Below the pieces are notes generated by a model. It was not told where the DNA came from. It searched no databases and saw only the letters and a program-made list of their open reading frames with translations. Positions 6,866 to 13,391 of a DNA stretch of 23,108 bases are shown here, piece after piece (positions within the stretch are counted from its first letter, which is position 1; each line of letters begins with the position of its first letter). Source of the DNA: Micromonospora sp. WMMD1102. Lineage in GTDB: Bacteria > Actinomycetota > Actinomycetes > Mycobacteriales > Micromonosporaceae. Position numbers and translations under genes: made by a program. The stretch spans positions 1 to 23,108 of the forward strand of contig NZ_JARUBN010000006.1 in the NCBI RefSeq assembly GCF_029626265.1, read 5' to 3'.

Positions 6866-6905
6866 TTCGCGGCCCGGCCGCGAAACCGGTACGTGACGTA
6901 CCGGT
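6866..6905 (-). terminator. Two adjacent inverted repeats at the 3' end of the XRE gene
   Basis: ACCGGTACG-TGA-CGTACCGGT (6885-6905) is a perfect 9-bp stem ending at the regulator's stop codon. TTCGCGGC (6866-6873) with GCCGCGAA (6877-6884) forms an 8-bp stem next to it. Together they make a plausible stem-type terminator for the leftward transcript. The first could alternatively be an operator. Confidence 0.45.
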
Positions 6906-8125
6906 CAGCAGCCGACCAGCGCTGCCAGCTCGGCCAGCTCCGCCCCCATCGCCCGGCGACGGGCCGCCGCCAGGTCGGCCACGATGTCCCGGGCGTACCG
7001 CTGGTGCCGCAGCCACGCCGGTGCCTGCCGGCTCAGCCTGGTCAGCACCTGAGTCGCGTCTGCGTACTGCCCGGTCTGCACGTGCGCCCAGGCCACATCG
7101 AGCTGATGCCGCCGCTGACTGGTCGGCACCGTCGCCGTGACCGGCATCCGCTCCGACAGCCGCAGCACCGCCGCCGGGTCCCCGGTCACCGCCGCCGCCT
7201 CAACCCGTGCCATTTCGGCCCGCGCGGACCGGAAGCCTCCGACGATCGCCAGCCGCCCGGGGATCGGCCGGTCGCCGAGCCGGGCCCCGGCCGCCGCCGC
7301 CGAGTCCAGCATCTCGGTCGCGTCGTCCGGGCGCTGGTCGCGGGCGGCAGCCGCAGCACCGAACAGCAGCAGCCACCCCCACACGGCGAGTTCCTCCGGC
7401 TGCGCCCGGGACATCCGCGGCTCGACCCGGTCGGCCGTCGACACGGCGAGCTGCTCGGCCTCGGCCAGCCGGCCCTGCCGCAGCAGCAACCAGCTCGCCC
7501 CCTTGACCGTGAGCGCGCCCAGGATCGGATCGCCGGCCGCCTCGGCGGCGTCGAGCGCACTACTGATGGCGGTGTACGCGAGGTCGCCAGCCCGGAGCTG
7601 GATCAGCAGTTCGCCGGTGAGATAGCAGACGTCGGCGAGCGCGGCGTGCGCCTGCGGTCGGGCCCTCGCGGACGCCGTCTCTACGGCGAGCCGGCCGGAG
7701 GTGATCAGCGACGGCAGGATGCCGAGCACGGTGCCGTAGTCGCCCCGGTGGTACGCCTGGTCGGCGGCGCGGAGCCGGCTCCGGATCGTCGGCAGGGTCG
7801 GGGGCGGGCCGTCGGGGAGTCGGACGGTGCCGCCCGGACCACGTGCCGGGGTGAGCGCCCGGCGGATGTCGATCAGGCTGAGTGGCAGGTGGTCCGGCTC
7901 CCGCCGGGCTGCCGCGCTGGTCGCGTCGCCGAGTAGGTCGGTGGTGCGTACGCCGAGCGCCCGAGCCAGCCGGCCGATGGTGGGCAGTCTGCTGCTGGTG
8001 CGGCTGTTCGTCTCCAGCTTGCGGATCGTCTCGACGCTGAGTCCGGCGTGCTCGGCGAGCTGCTCCTGTGTGAGCCGTTGGCGGCGGCGGTGTCGAGCGA
8101 TGTTGTCGCCAAGAGTCGGGTCCAT
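6905..8125 (-). CDS. XRE-family regulator with TPR-like C-terminal region
   Basis: A 406-residue protein starting at ATG 8125 (GGGAGG just ahead); a frame extending 20 residues further upstream is less likely. Residues about 8-62 form an XRE/Cro helix-turn-helix (RLTQEQLAEHAGLSVETIRKLE). The remainder is alpha-helical with Ala/Leu/Arg-rich repeats (AYHRGDYGTVLGILPSL, GRLAEAEQLAVSTADRV, QTGQYADATQVL) typical of the TPR part of actinobacterial HTH-TPR regulators. These sense ligands or peptides and control adjacent genes. It lies between the integrase and the leftward small operon, so it may control either. It is not a typical small CI-type phage repressor. Confidence 0.8.
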   Translation of the reverse strand: MDPTLGDNIARHRRRQRLTQEQLAEHAGLSVETIRKLETNSRTSSRLPTIGRLARALGVRTTDLLGDATSAAARREPDHLPLSLIDIRRALTPARGPGGTVRLPDGPPPTLPTIRSRLRAADQAYHRGDYGTVLGILPSLITSGRLAVETASARARPQAHAALADVCYLTGELLIQLRAGDLAYTAISSALDAAEAAGDPILGALTVKGASWLLLRQGRLAEAEQLAVSTADRVEPRMSRAQPEELAVWGWLLLFGAAAAARDQRPDDATEMLDSAAAAGARLGDRPIPGRLAIVGGFRSARAEMARVEAAAVTGDPAAVLRLSERMPVTATVPTSQRRHQLDVAWAHVQTGQYADATQVLTRLSRQAPAWLRHQRYARDIVADLAAARRRAMGAELAELAALVGC

Positions 8126-8248
8126 CGGGCCTCCCAGGTAGGGCTGGGGGTGGCTGGCGGCCCGGGCCCTACCCCGGACCGCCACTTCGGACGGTACACC
8201 GCCAGGTCAGCGTCGTCACGCAGTGCGCCTTGTATGTGACTTAGGGCT

Positions 8249-8260
8249 GGGGGGGGGGGG
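8249..8260 (+). repeat. Run of 12 G
   Basis: An uninterrupted G12 tract in the gap between the XRE gene and the integrase terminator. Such tracts are slippage-prone and error-prone in assemblies. The surrounding gap (8126-8305) holds no other recognised element beyond the ribosome binding site of the XRE gene. Confidence 0.85.
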
Positions 8261-8305
8261 CATCGATGACGGTTTTTCGGCTATGAGATTTCTTAGGGTG
8301 CCCTT

Positions 8306-8346
8306 AAAAAGCGACCCCCTCCCTGGCCAGACGCCAGGGAGGGGGT
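8306..8346 (-). terminator. Rho-independent terminator of the integrase gene
   Basis: A perfect 14-bp stem (ACCCCCTCCCTGGC 8314-8327 with its complement 8333-8346) and five-base loop is followed, in the minus direction, by GCG-complement bases and a run of five T (8310-8306). It begins 17 bases after the integrase stop. Confidence 0.85.
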
Positions 8347-8363
8347 GAGATCCTGTGCGGGAC

Positions 8364-9179
8364 CTAGTGCTCTGACGGGTGCATGGTCGGGGTGGGCAGC
8401 GTGCGGATGGCCAATCGGCGCTGCCCACTCTTGACGAGCGTGTAGATCTGCGTGGACGTTACGGACCGGTGCCGCATCAGCTCCTGGATCGTCCGCAGGT
8501 CAACCCCCGCCTCCAGCAGCATCGTCGCGAACCGGTGCCGGAACCGGTGCAGGTGCACGTCCGGCAGCTCGATCAGGTCGAAGTGGTGCCGCCCGTTCGA
8601 CGACAGCCACGGACCCGTCACCGGCTCCCCCTCGTGCGTCACCAGCGGGCCCGGCGGACGGTCCCGGACATGCTCCCAGATCACCGGATGGCAGGGCACT
8701 ACATCCTCGTTCCCGCCCTTGGACAACACCCGGATGTCGTCCTCGGTGACGTCCCGCCGGTCCGCCCGGGCGATCTCACTCGCCCGCAGGCCGGCGTACG
8801 AGGCGAGGAGGATCGCCGTGTACCAGGGGTCCCCGGACCGGTCCAGGGCAATGCTCAGCTCGTTCTCGCTGACCGGTTTCGGCACCCCGGCGGGCTTCCG
8901 GGGTCGCGCCATGTCGGCGGCCGGGTCACCGTCGAGGATGCTGGCGGCGGTCGCCCACCGGTAGAAGGCCCGCACGTGCATCGCGTACGTGCACCGGGTC
9001 CACCGGGACCAGCCGGGCCGGCCGAGCCACGCGTCCAGCTCGGTCGTGGCCGCGTACGCGAGGCCGTACGGCAGTTCGTCGTGCAGGCGGTGGAGGATCT
9101 CTCTTCGGGACTGGATGGTCCGCTCTGACTGGCCAGCAGCTCGCAGGCTCGCGAGGTGCTGATCGATGAGTTCACTCAT
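8364..9179 (-). CDS. Tyrosine-family site-specific integrase
   Basis: A 271-residue recombinase starting at ATG 9179; an in-frame ATG at 9230 with AAGG five bases ahead would add 17 residues. Residues 1-90 form the SAM-like core-binding domain ([19 protein letters not shown]). The catalytic domain shows R132 in AGLRASE, K154 in SKGG, H211-x-x-R214 in HRFR, H237 in MRHRSV and the nucleophile Y246 in TQIY, the complete catalytic set. It would recombine attP with attB during integration and excision. It lies at the chromosome-proximal end of the phage region with its own terminator, so the attachment site should be close, but no tRNA gene marks it. Confidence 0.92.
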   Translation of the reverse strand: MSELIDQHLASLRAAGQSERTIQSRREILHRLHDELPYGLAYAATTELDAWLGRPGWSRWTRCTYAMHVRAFYRWATAASILDGDPAADMARPRKPAGVPKPVSENELSIALDRSGDPWYTAILLASYAGLRASEIARADRRDVTEDDIRVLSKGGNEDVVPCHPVIWEHVRDRPPGPLVTHEGEPVTGPWLSSNGRHHFDLIELPDVHLHRFRHRFATMLLEAGVDLRTIQELMRHRSVTSTQIYTLVKSGQRRLAIRTLPTPTMHPSEH

Positions 9180-9366
9180 CGCTAGATCCTGTGCCTCGTT
9201 ACGAGGGTGTTTCAAGACCTGGTCGCGCATAGTGGCCTTTCGGGTACGTGCAGATACCTCCGGGTAATGGCTGTCCAGATCAGACACTCTCGGCCGCCCG
9301 GCGGATTGTTGTGACGGGTTCCTGACTACGGCGTGACCTGGGAACGGTTCCACCTTTGCGGGCCGG

Positions 9367-9651
9367 CTACTCGCCCTCGGCGGCCCGGTACTGGCCGTCC
9401 TCCACCCACCACTGCCCCTGGATCCGGTCGCAGTCGGCGATCTTCCCCTGGCACCACGCGGTCCCGGCCGGCGGCCGGTCGATGTAGATGAACGGCGGCC
9501 CGCTGTCGTGGGCGGTGCGCTGCGGCACCAGGAAGGCGAACACGAGCGCCAGCAGCAGCGCGGCCTGGACGGCCGCCTGGACGGCGAACCAGGTCGACGG
9601 GCGGCGCAGCCAGCGGGCCGGCGGTCGGTGGTGCTTGCCCCGGGCGGCCAT
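9367..9651 (-). CDS. Small membrane-anchored hypothetical protein
   Basis: A 94-residue protein starting at ATG 9651. A basic N-terminus ([17 protein letters not shown]) leads into one transmembrane helix ([22 protein letters not shown]), followed by an external domain of about 45 residues with two Cys ([23 protein letters not shown]). Codon usage is strongly G/C at third positions, which supports coding. No clear ribosome binding site is seen. The 187-base gap to the integrase contains a GGAAC-G-GTTCC inverted repeat near 9341-9351 but nothing else recognised. It may belong to the element or to the chromosome. Confidence 0.55.
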   Translation of the reverse strand: MAARGKHHRPPARWLRRPSTWFAVQAAVQAALLLALVFAFLVPQRTAHDSGPPFIYIDRPPAGTAWCQGKIADCDRIQGQWWVEDGQYRAAEGE

Positions 9652-9734
9652 CTCAGGCCGCCGTCGCGAGTGGACGCCCGGCGGGCCGCGTACCCCGGGA
9701 CCTGTGCATCGCACGGGGTCTGGTGCGGGTGACG

Positions 9735-9755
9735 GGTCGGCGTGCGTCGCCGACC
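9735..9755. other. 8-bp hairpin in the gap before the ketoreductase gene
   Basis: GGTCGGCG pairs perfectly with CGCCGACC around a five-base loop. It lies in the 180-base gap between divergent genes and could be part of a promoter-region structure or an element boundary. Function is unknown. Confidence 0.35.
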
Positions 9756-9819
9756 GTCGTGATGGGACGTTCGTGCTGGTAGAGCGCCTGCGAGCGGATC
9801 TCGCTGGGCAACCCGCGAG

Positions 9820-9831
9820 TAGGCTACGGGC
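9820..9831 (+). promoter_or_regulatory. Probable -10 box for a leaderless transcript
   Basis: TAGGCT (9820-9825) fits the actinobacterial TANNNT -10 box and lies six bases before the ATG at 9832, while no Shine-Dalgarno sequence precedes that ATG. This spacing places transcription start at or next to the start codon. No good -35 box is visible. Confidence 0.45.
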
Positions 9832-11160
9832 ATGAGCGACAGGTACGCGAGCTTCGCCCACACCGGTCCCGGCCGGGCGCTGGTTCGGCGCCTCGGCCTG
9901 CCGGACCCGCCCAGGCTGCGCCGGTACCGCCCCGGCGACCCGCTCAGCCACGGCCCGGTACGCCTCGACGCCGCCCCCGGCGGTCGCCTGGTCGAGCCGC
10001 TGGCCGCGCTGCTGCGCTCGGCCGGCGTCCAGGTCTCCGACCCGTCGGAGTCCCGAACCGCCGCCCTGCTCTTCGACGCCACCGGCATCACCGACTCCGC
10101 CGGGTTGCGCGCACTCTTCGACTTCTTCCACCCGCTGGCCCGGGCCCTGCACCCGTCCGGCCGGGTGGTCGTCTTCGGCACCCCGCCGGAGTCCTGCGGC
10201 ACACCCCGGGAGGCGACGGCGCAACGCGCCCTCGAAGGACTGACCCGCAGCATCGGCAAGGAGTTCGGCCGGGGCAGCACCGCGCAGCTCGTCTACGTCG
10301 CGCCGGGTGCGGAACGGGCCGTCGAGTCGACGCTGCGCTTCCTGCTCTCCGGCCGCTCGGCGTACGTCTCCGGGCAGGTTATCCGGATCGGCCCGGCCGA
10401 GGTGCCCGAGGTCGACTGGGACCGTCCGCTGGACGGCCGGATCGCCCTGGTCACCGGTGCCGCCCGGGGGATCGGGGCGACGGTCGCCGAGGTGTTGGCG
10501 GCCGACGGCGCCCAGGTGGTGGCACTGGACGTGCCGGCGGCCGGTGACGCGCTCGCCGAGGTCGCCAACGCCGTCGGCGGTACGGCGGTGCAGCTCGACC
10601 TGACCACGCCGGACGCGCCACTACGGCTGGCCGACCACCTCGCCGACCGGCACGGCCGGGTCGACGTGCTGGTGCACAACGCCGGGATCACCCGGGACAA
10701 GACGCTCGGCCGGATGACCCCGGACCGGTGGGACGCGGTCCTGGAGGTCAACCTGACCAGCCAGGAGCGGATCAACGAGGTACTGCTGGACCGTGGGCTG
10801 ATCCCGCGCGGTGGCCGGCTGATCGGGGTCTCGTCGATCGCCGGGATCGCCGGCAACCGGGGCCAGACCAACTACGCCACCTCCAAGGCCGGCGTGATCG
10901 GCCTGGTGCACTCGATGGCGCCACTGCTGGCCGAGCGCGGCATCACCGTCAACGCGGTCGCTCCGGGCTTCATCGAGACCCGGATGACCGCCCGGATGCC
11001 GATGATGCTCCGCGAGGCGGGCCGGCGGATGAACAGTCTGGCCCAGGGCGGGTTGCCGGTCGACGTGGCACAGACGATCGCCTGGTTCGCCTCACCCGGC
11101 TCGGCCGGCGTCACCGGCAACGTGGTCCGGGTCTGCGGACAGAGCCTGTTGGGGGCCTGA
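9832..11160 (+). CDS. fabG: FabG4-like 3-oxoacyl-ACP/CoA reductase
   Basis: A 442-residue protein of the high-molecular-weight FabG type: residues 1-195 form an N-terminal flavodoxin-like domain without obvious cofactor motifs, and residues 200-442 a classic SDR ketoreductase. Visible motifs are TGAARGIG (208-215) for NAD(P)H, HNAG (282-285), Ser334/335 and the catalytic Y348-x-x-x-K352. It reduces 3-oxoacyl thioesters to 3-hydroxyacyl thioesters. The length and two-domain layout match mycobacterial FabG4 (Rv0242c), which also neighbours a MaoC hydratase (htdX). The next gene overlaps its stop (TGATG), so the pair is translationally coupled. The symbol denotes the family; FabG4 is the closest characterised type from memory. 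Confidence 0.88.
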   Translation: MSDRYASFAHTGPGRALVRRLGLPDPPRLRRYRPGDPLSHGPVRLDAAPGGRLVEPLAALLRSAGVQVSDPSESRTAALLFDATGITDSAGLRALFDFFHPLARALHPSGRVVVFGTPPESCGTPREATAQRALEGLTRSIGKEFGRGSTAQLVYVAPGAERAVESTLRFLLSGRSAYVSGQVIRIGPAEVPEVDWDRPLDGRIALVTGAARGIGATVAEVLAADGAQVVALDVPAAGDALAEVANAVGGTAVQLDLTTPDAPLRLADHLADRHGRVDVLVHNAGITRDKTLGRMTPDRWDAVLEVNLTSQERINEVLLDRGLIPRGGRLIGVSSIAGIAGNRGQTNYATSKAGVIGLVHSMAPLLAERGITVNAVAPGFIETRMTARMPMMLREAGRRMNSLAQGGLPVDVAQTIAWFASPGSAGVTGNVVRVCGQSLLGA

Positions 11161-12083
11161 TGACCGACCTGCCGCACGACACCGGGGAGCAGCCGGCCGC
11201 GGTGCCGGTCGAGTTGGCGGCGGTGCCGGTTGCCGGGCCGCTCTACCGCCGGGCGGCGATCGGACTGGCTCCGGGGTTCGGGTCGGCCCGGCGCGCCGAC
11301 CGGCTTCCCGGGACGGTACTTGTCGTCCGGGGAGTGGCGGTGGACCGGGACCACCTGGTGGAGTACGACCGGGTGTGCGGGTTCCGGCTCGCCGACGCGC
11401 TGCCGCCGACCTATCCGCACGTGCTGGCCTTTCCGCTGGCGCTGCACCTGATGAGCGCACCGGAGTTTCCGCTGCCCCTGGTCGGGCTGGTGCACGTGGC
11501 CAACCGGATCGACACGTACCGCCCGATCGACGCGGCGGAGCCGCTGGACCTGGCGGTACGCGCGGTCGACCTGCGCCCGCACGAGCGGGGGCGGCAGTTC
11601 GACGTGGTCTGCACCGCCTCCGTCGCCGGGGAGACGGTCTGGCGCGGCGTGTCGACGTACCTGCGGCGGGAGCGTACGGCCGCCGGGGGCGACCGGCGCG
11701 ACCCGGGTGACCGGCCGGCCGCGCCGGCTCCGACCACGTTGTGGCGGGTGGCCGCCCGGGTGGGTCGGGAGTACGCCCGGGTCTCCGGCGACCGCAACCC
11801 GATCCACACCTCCCGGGTCGCCGCCCGGCTGTTCGGCTTTCCCCGGCCGATCGCGCACGGGATGTGGAGCAAGGCCCGCTGCCTGGCCGCGCTGGAGGGG
11901 CGGCTGCCCGAGGCGTACACGGTGGACGTGGCGTTCAAGCTGCCGGTGCCGCTGCCGTCGACGGTGGCCTTCTCGGCGAGCCGGGGGCGGAGTTTCGGGC
12001 TGCACGACCCGGCGCGCGGCCGTCCCTACCTGCTCGGCGAGGTGACCCCGGACGGCGGGATGATCAGGTCCGATCCGGACTGA
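11160..12083 (+). CDS. MaoC-family (R)-3-hydroxyacyl hydratase/dehydratase, HtdX-like
   Basis: A 307-residue double hot-dog protein starting at ATG 11160 in a TGATG overlap with the ketoreductase gene. The hydratase motif YARVSGDRNPIH is present, with catalytic D211 and H216 in the second hot-dog; the first hot-dog (residues about 25-170) lacks it, as is normal for this type. It would interconvert 3-hydroxyacyl and trans-2-enoyl thioesters, acting on the product of its neighbour. The order ketoreductase then hydratase mirrors mycobacterial fabG4-htdX. A hairpin overlaps its stop. Confidence 0.87.
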   Translation: MTDLPHDTGEQPAAVPVELAAVPVAGPLYRRAAIGLAPGFGSARRADRLPGTVLVVRGVAVDRDHLVEYDRVCGFRLADALPPTYPHVLAFPLALHLMSAPEFPLPLVGLVHVANRIDTYRPIDAAEPLDLAVRAVDLRPHERGRQFDVVCTASVAGETVWRGVSTYLRRERTAAGGDRRDPGDRPAAPAPTTLWRVAARVGREYARVSGDRNPIHTSRVAARLFGFPRPIAHGMWSKARCLAALEGRLPEAYTVDVAFKLPVPLPSTVAFSASRGRSFGLHDPARGRPYLLGEVTPDGGMIRSDPD

Positions 12084-12086
12084 TCA
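12061..12086 (+). terminator. Hairpin overlapping the hydratase gene's stop
   Basis: TGATCAGGTCCG pairs with CGGACTGATCA around ATC with one bulged G, and a second small stem (TCGGGC-CAA-GCCCGA, 12092-12106) follows. No T-run is present. Together they are a plausible stem-type terminator separating the operon from the pectate lyase promoter. Confidence 0.5.
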
Positions 12087-12135
12087 CCCTCTCGGGCCAA
12101 GCCCGACAGGACGGCACAAACATCGAGATTTGCCG

Positions 12136-12164
12136 TTGACAGGATAGAGGGCCATCGATAGTCT
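12136..12164 (+). promoter_or_regulatory. Near-consensus housekeeping promoter of the pectate lyase gene
   Basis: TTGACA (12136-12141), a 17-base spacer and TAGTCT (12159-12164) form the best -35/-10 pair in the window. Predicted transcription start is near 12171, giving a leader of about 140 bases. Confidence 0.72.
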
Positions 12165-12173
12165 TCACTCGAT

Positions 12174-12193
12174 GCTGGAAAGCGCTTTCCAGC
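12174..12193 (+). promoter_or_regulatory. LacI-family operator
   Basis: GCTGGAAAGCGCTTTCCAGC is a perfect 20-bp palindrome with the central CG-type core (AAAGCGCTTT) characteristic of LacI-family operators. It starts about three bases after the predicted transcription start, a position suited to repression. No lacI gene lies in the window, so the regulator acts from elsewhere. Confidence 0.72.
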
Positions 12194-12311
12194 AGCCCCG
12201 TCCCCGGCGCGGCCCAGATCCGTCGGCCGCACCGTCCACCCACCGCTGGCGGCGTCCGCGTCCCACCCGCCCGGCCGCCGGGGTGGACCACTTCCGCTCG
12301 GAGGTTCCCCT

Positions 12312-13289
12312 GTGTCCAGCACCGAAACCACCACCCGGCGCACCCGGCGGCTCGTCCGGGTGCCGCTGCTCGCGGCGGCCACCGCCGCGAGCCTCGCGGC
12401 CAGCTCCCTGGTCGCGATGCCGAGCGCCTCGGCCGCTTCGTTCAACCTGGAGGGTTGGGCGACCCAGTGCGGCGGCACCAGCGGCGGCGGCAACGCCTCC
12501 CCGGTCACCGTCAGCGACGCCAACGGCCTGATCAGCAACATGCAGGCCAGCGGTGCCCGGGTGATCCGGTTCTCCGGCACCATCTCGCTCAGCGGCATGC
12601 AGAAGGTCGCCGCCGACAAGACGATCATCGGAGTCGGCGCCAACGCCACGATCACCGGCGGCGGGCTCAACGTCGCCAGCGTCAGCAACGTCGTCATCCG
12701 GAACATCAACTTCCGGAACTGGGGCGACGACGCGATCAACGTGCAGTACTCGAGCCGGGTCTGGATCGACCACAACAGCTTCAGCAGCGGCTCGGACGGC
12801 GCGGTCGACATCAAGCGCAGCTCCGACTGCGCCACCGTCTCCTGGAACCGGGTCTTCAACCACGACAAGTCGTTCCTGCTCGGCCACTCCGACAGCAACG
12901 CGGGCGAGGACGTCGGGCGGCTGCGGGTGTCGTACCACCACAACTGGTTCGACGGGTCGAACCAGCGGCACCCCCGGGTCCGGTTCGGCAACCCGGTGCA
13001 CGTCTACAACAACTTCTACCGGGGCAACGGCGGGTACGGCGTCGCCTCCACCTGCAACGCGGGCGTGCTCGTCGAGGGCAACTACTTCGAGAACGTCAGC
13101 GACCCGTACCACCGCGGTGAGGGCAGCTCGCCGGTCGGCGGCCTGGTCGCCCGGAACAACCACTTCGTCAACTCCGGCTCCGGCCAGGCCGGCGGCAGCG
13201 TCAACGGCATCCCGTACGGGTACTCGCTCGACCCGGCCGCCAACGTGAAGTCCATCGTCACCGGCGGCGCCGGCACCGGCCGGATCTGA
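12312..13289 (+). CDS. Secreted pectate lyase, polysaccharide lyase family 1
   Basis: A 325-residue protein starting at GTG 12312 with GGAGG at 12300-12304. An Arg-rich N-region (TRRTRRLVR) and hydrophobic core end at SASA, giving a signal peptide cleaved near residue 41; the twin arginines leave Tat export possible. The mature part is a right-handed beta-helix with repeated N/V ladders. Family 1 motifs are WIDH (151-154), DGAVDIK (162-168, calcium-binding Asp) and RHPRVRFG (219-226) with the likely catalytic R224. It cleaves polygalacturonate by calcium-dependent beta-elimination outside the cell, as part of plant biomass use. It is monocistronic, flanked by its own promoter and a terminator, and probably controlled by a LacI-type repressor. 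Confidence 0.92.
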   Translation: MSSTETTTRRTRRLVRVPLLAAATAASLAASSLVAMPSASAASFNLEGWATQCGGTSGGGNASPVTVSDANGLISNMQASGARVIRFSGTISLSGMQKVAADKTIIGVGANATITGGGLNVASVSNVVIRNINFRNWGDDAINVQYSSRVWIDHNSFSSGSDGAVDIKRSSDCATVSWNRVFNHDKSFLLGHSDSNAGEDVGRLRVSYHHNWFDGSNQRHPRVRFGNPVHVYNNFYRGNGGYGVASTCNAGVLVEGNYFENVSDPYHRGEGSSPVGGLVARNNHFVNSGSGQAGGSVNGIPYGYSLDPAANVKSIVTGGAGTGRI

Positions 13290-13335
13290 CCGTCGCGCAC
13301 GGCGTCGGCCGATCGACCCGCGCCAGCGGCGACGC

Positions 13336-13368
13336 GCCGGGTGCTCCGGTCCCACCGGAGCACCCGGC
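13336..13368. terminator. Terminator between convergent genes
   Basis: A perfect 15-bp stem (GCCGGGTGCTCCGGT 13336-13350 with its complement 13354-13368) has a three-base loop and lies 47 bases after the pectate lyase stop, ahead of the convergent serine hydrolase gene. It can serve both strands. Confidence 0.8.
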
Positions 13369-13391
13369 ACACGACCCGTCGGCCGGCACGG

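Noticed and set aside
9180..9366. tRNA or T-loop remnant as attachment site (GGAAC-G-GTTCC near 9341)
   Set aside because: No cloverleaf or acceptor stem can be built around it; only a short inverted repeat remains.
9180..10280. Very long extension of the integrase reading frame upstream on the minus strand
   Set aside because: It runs antisense through the ketoreductase gene and the small membrane-protein gene, is low-complexity Arg/Pro/Gly-rich, and the recombinase domains are complete from 9179.
10872..12005. Long minus-strand frame opposite the hydratase
   Set aside because: No domain is recognisable, and the plus-strand MaoC motif and coupled start are convincing.
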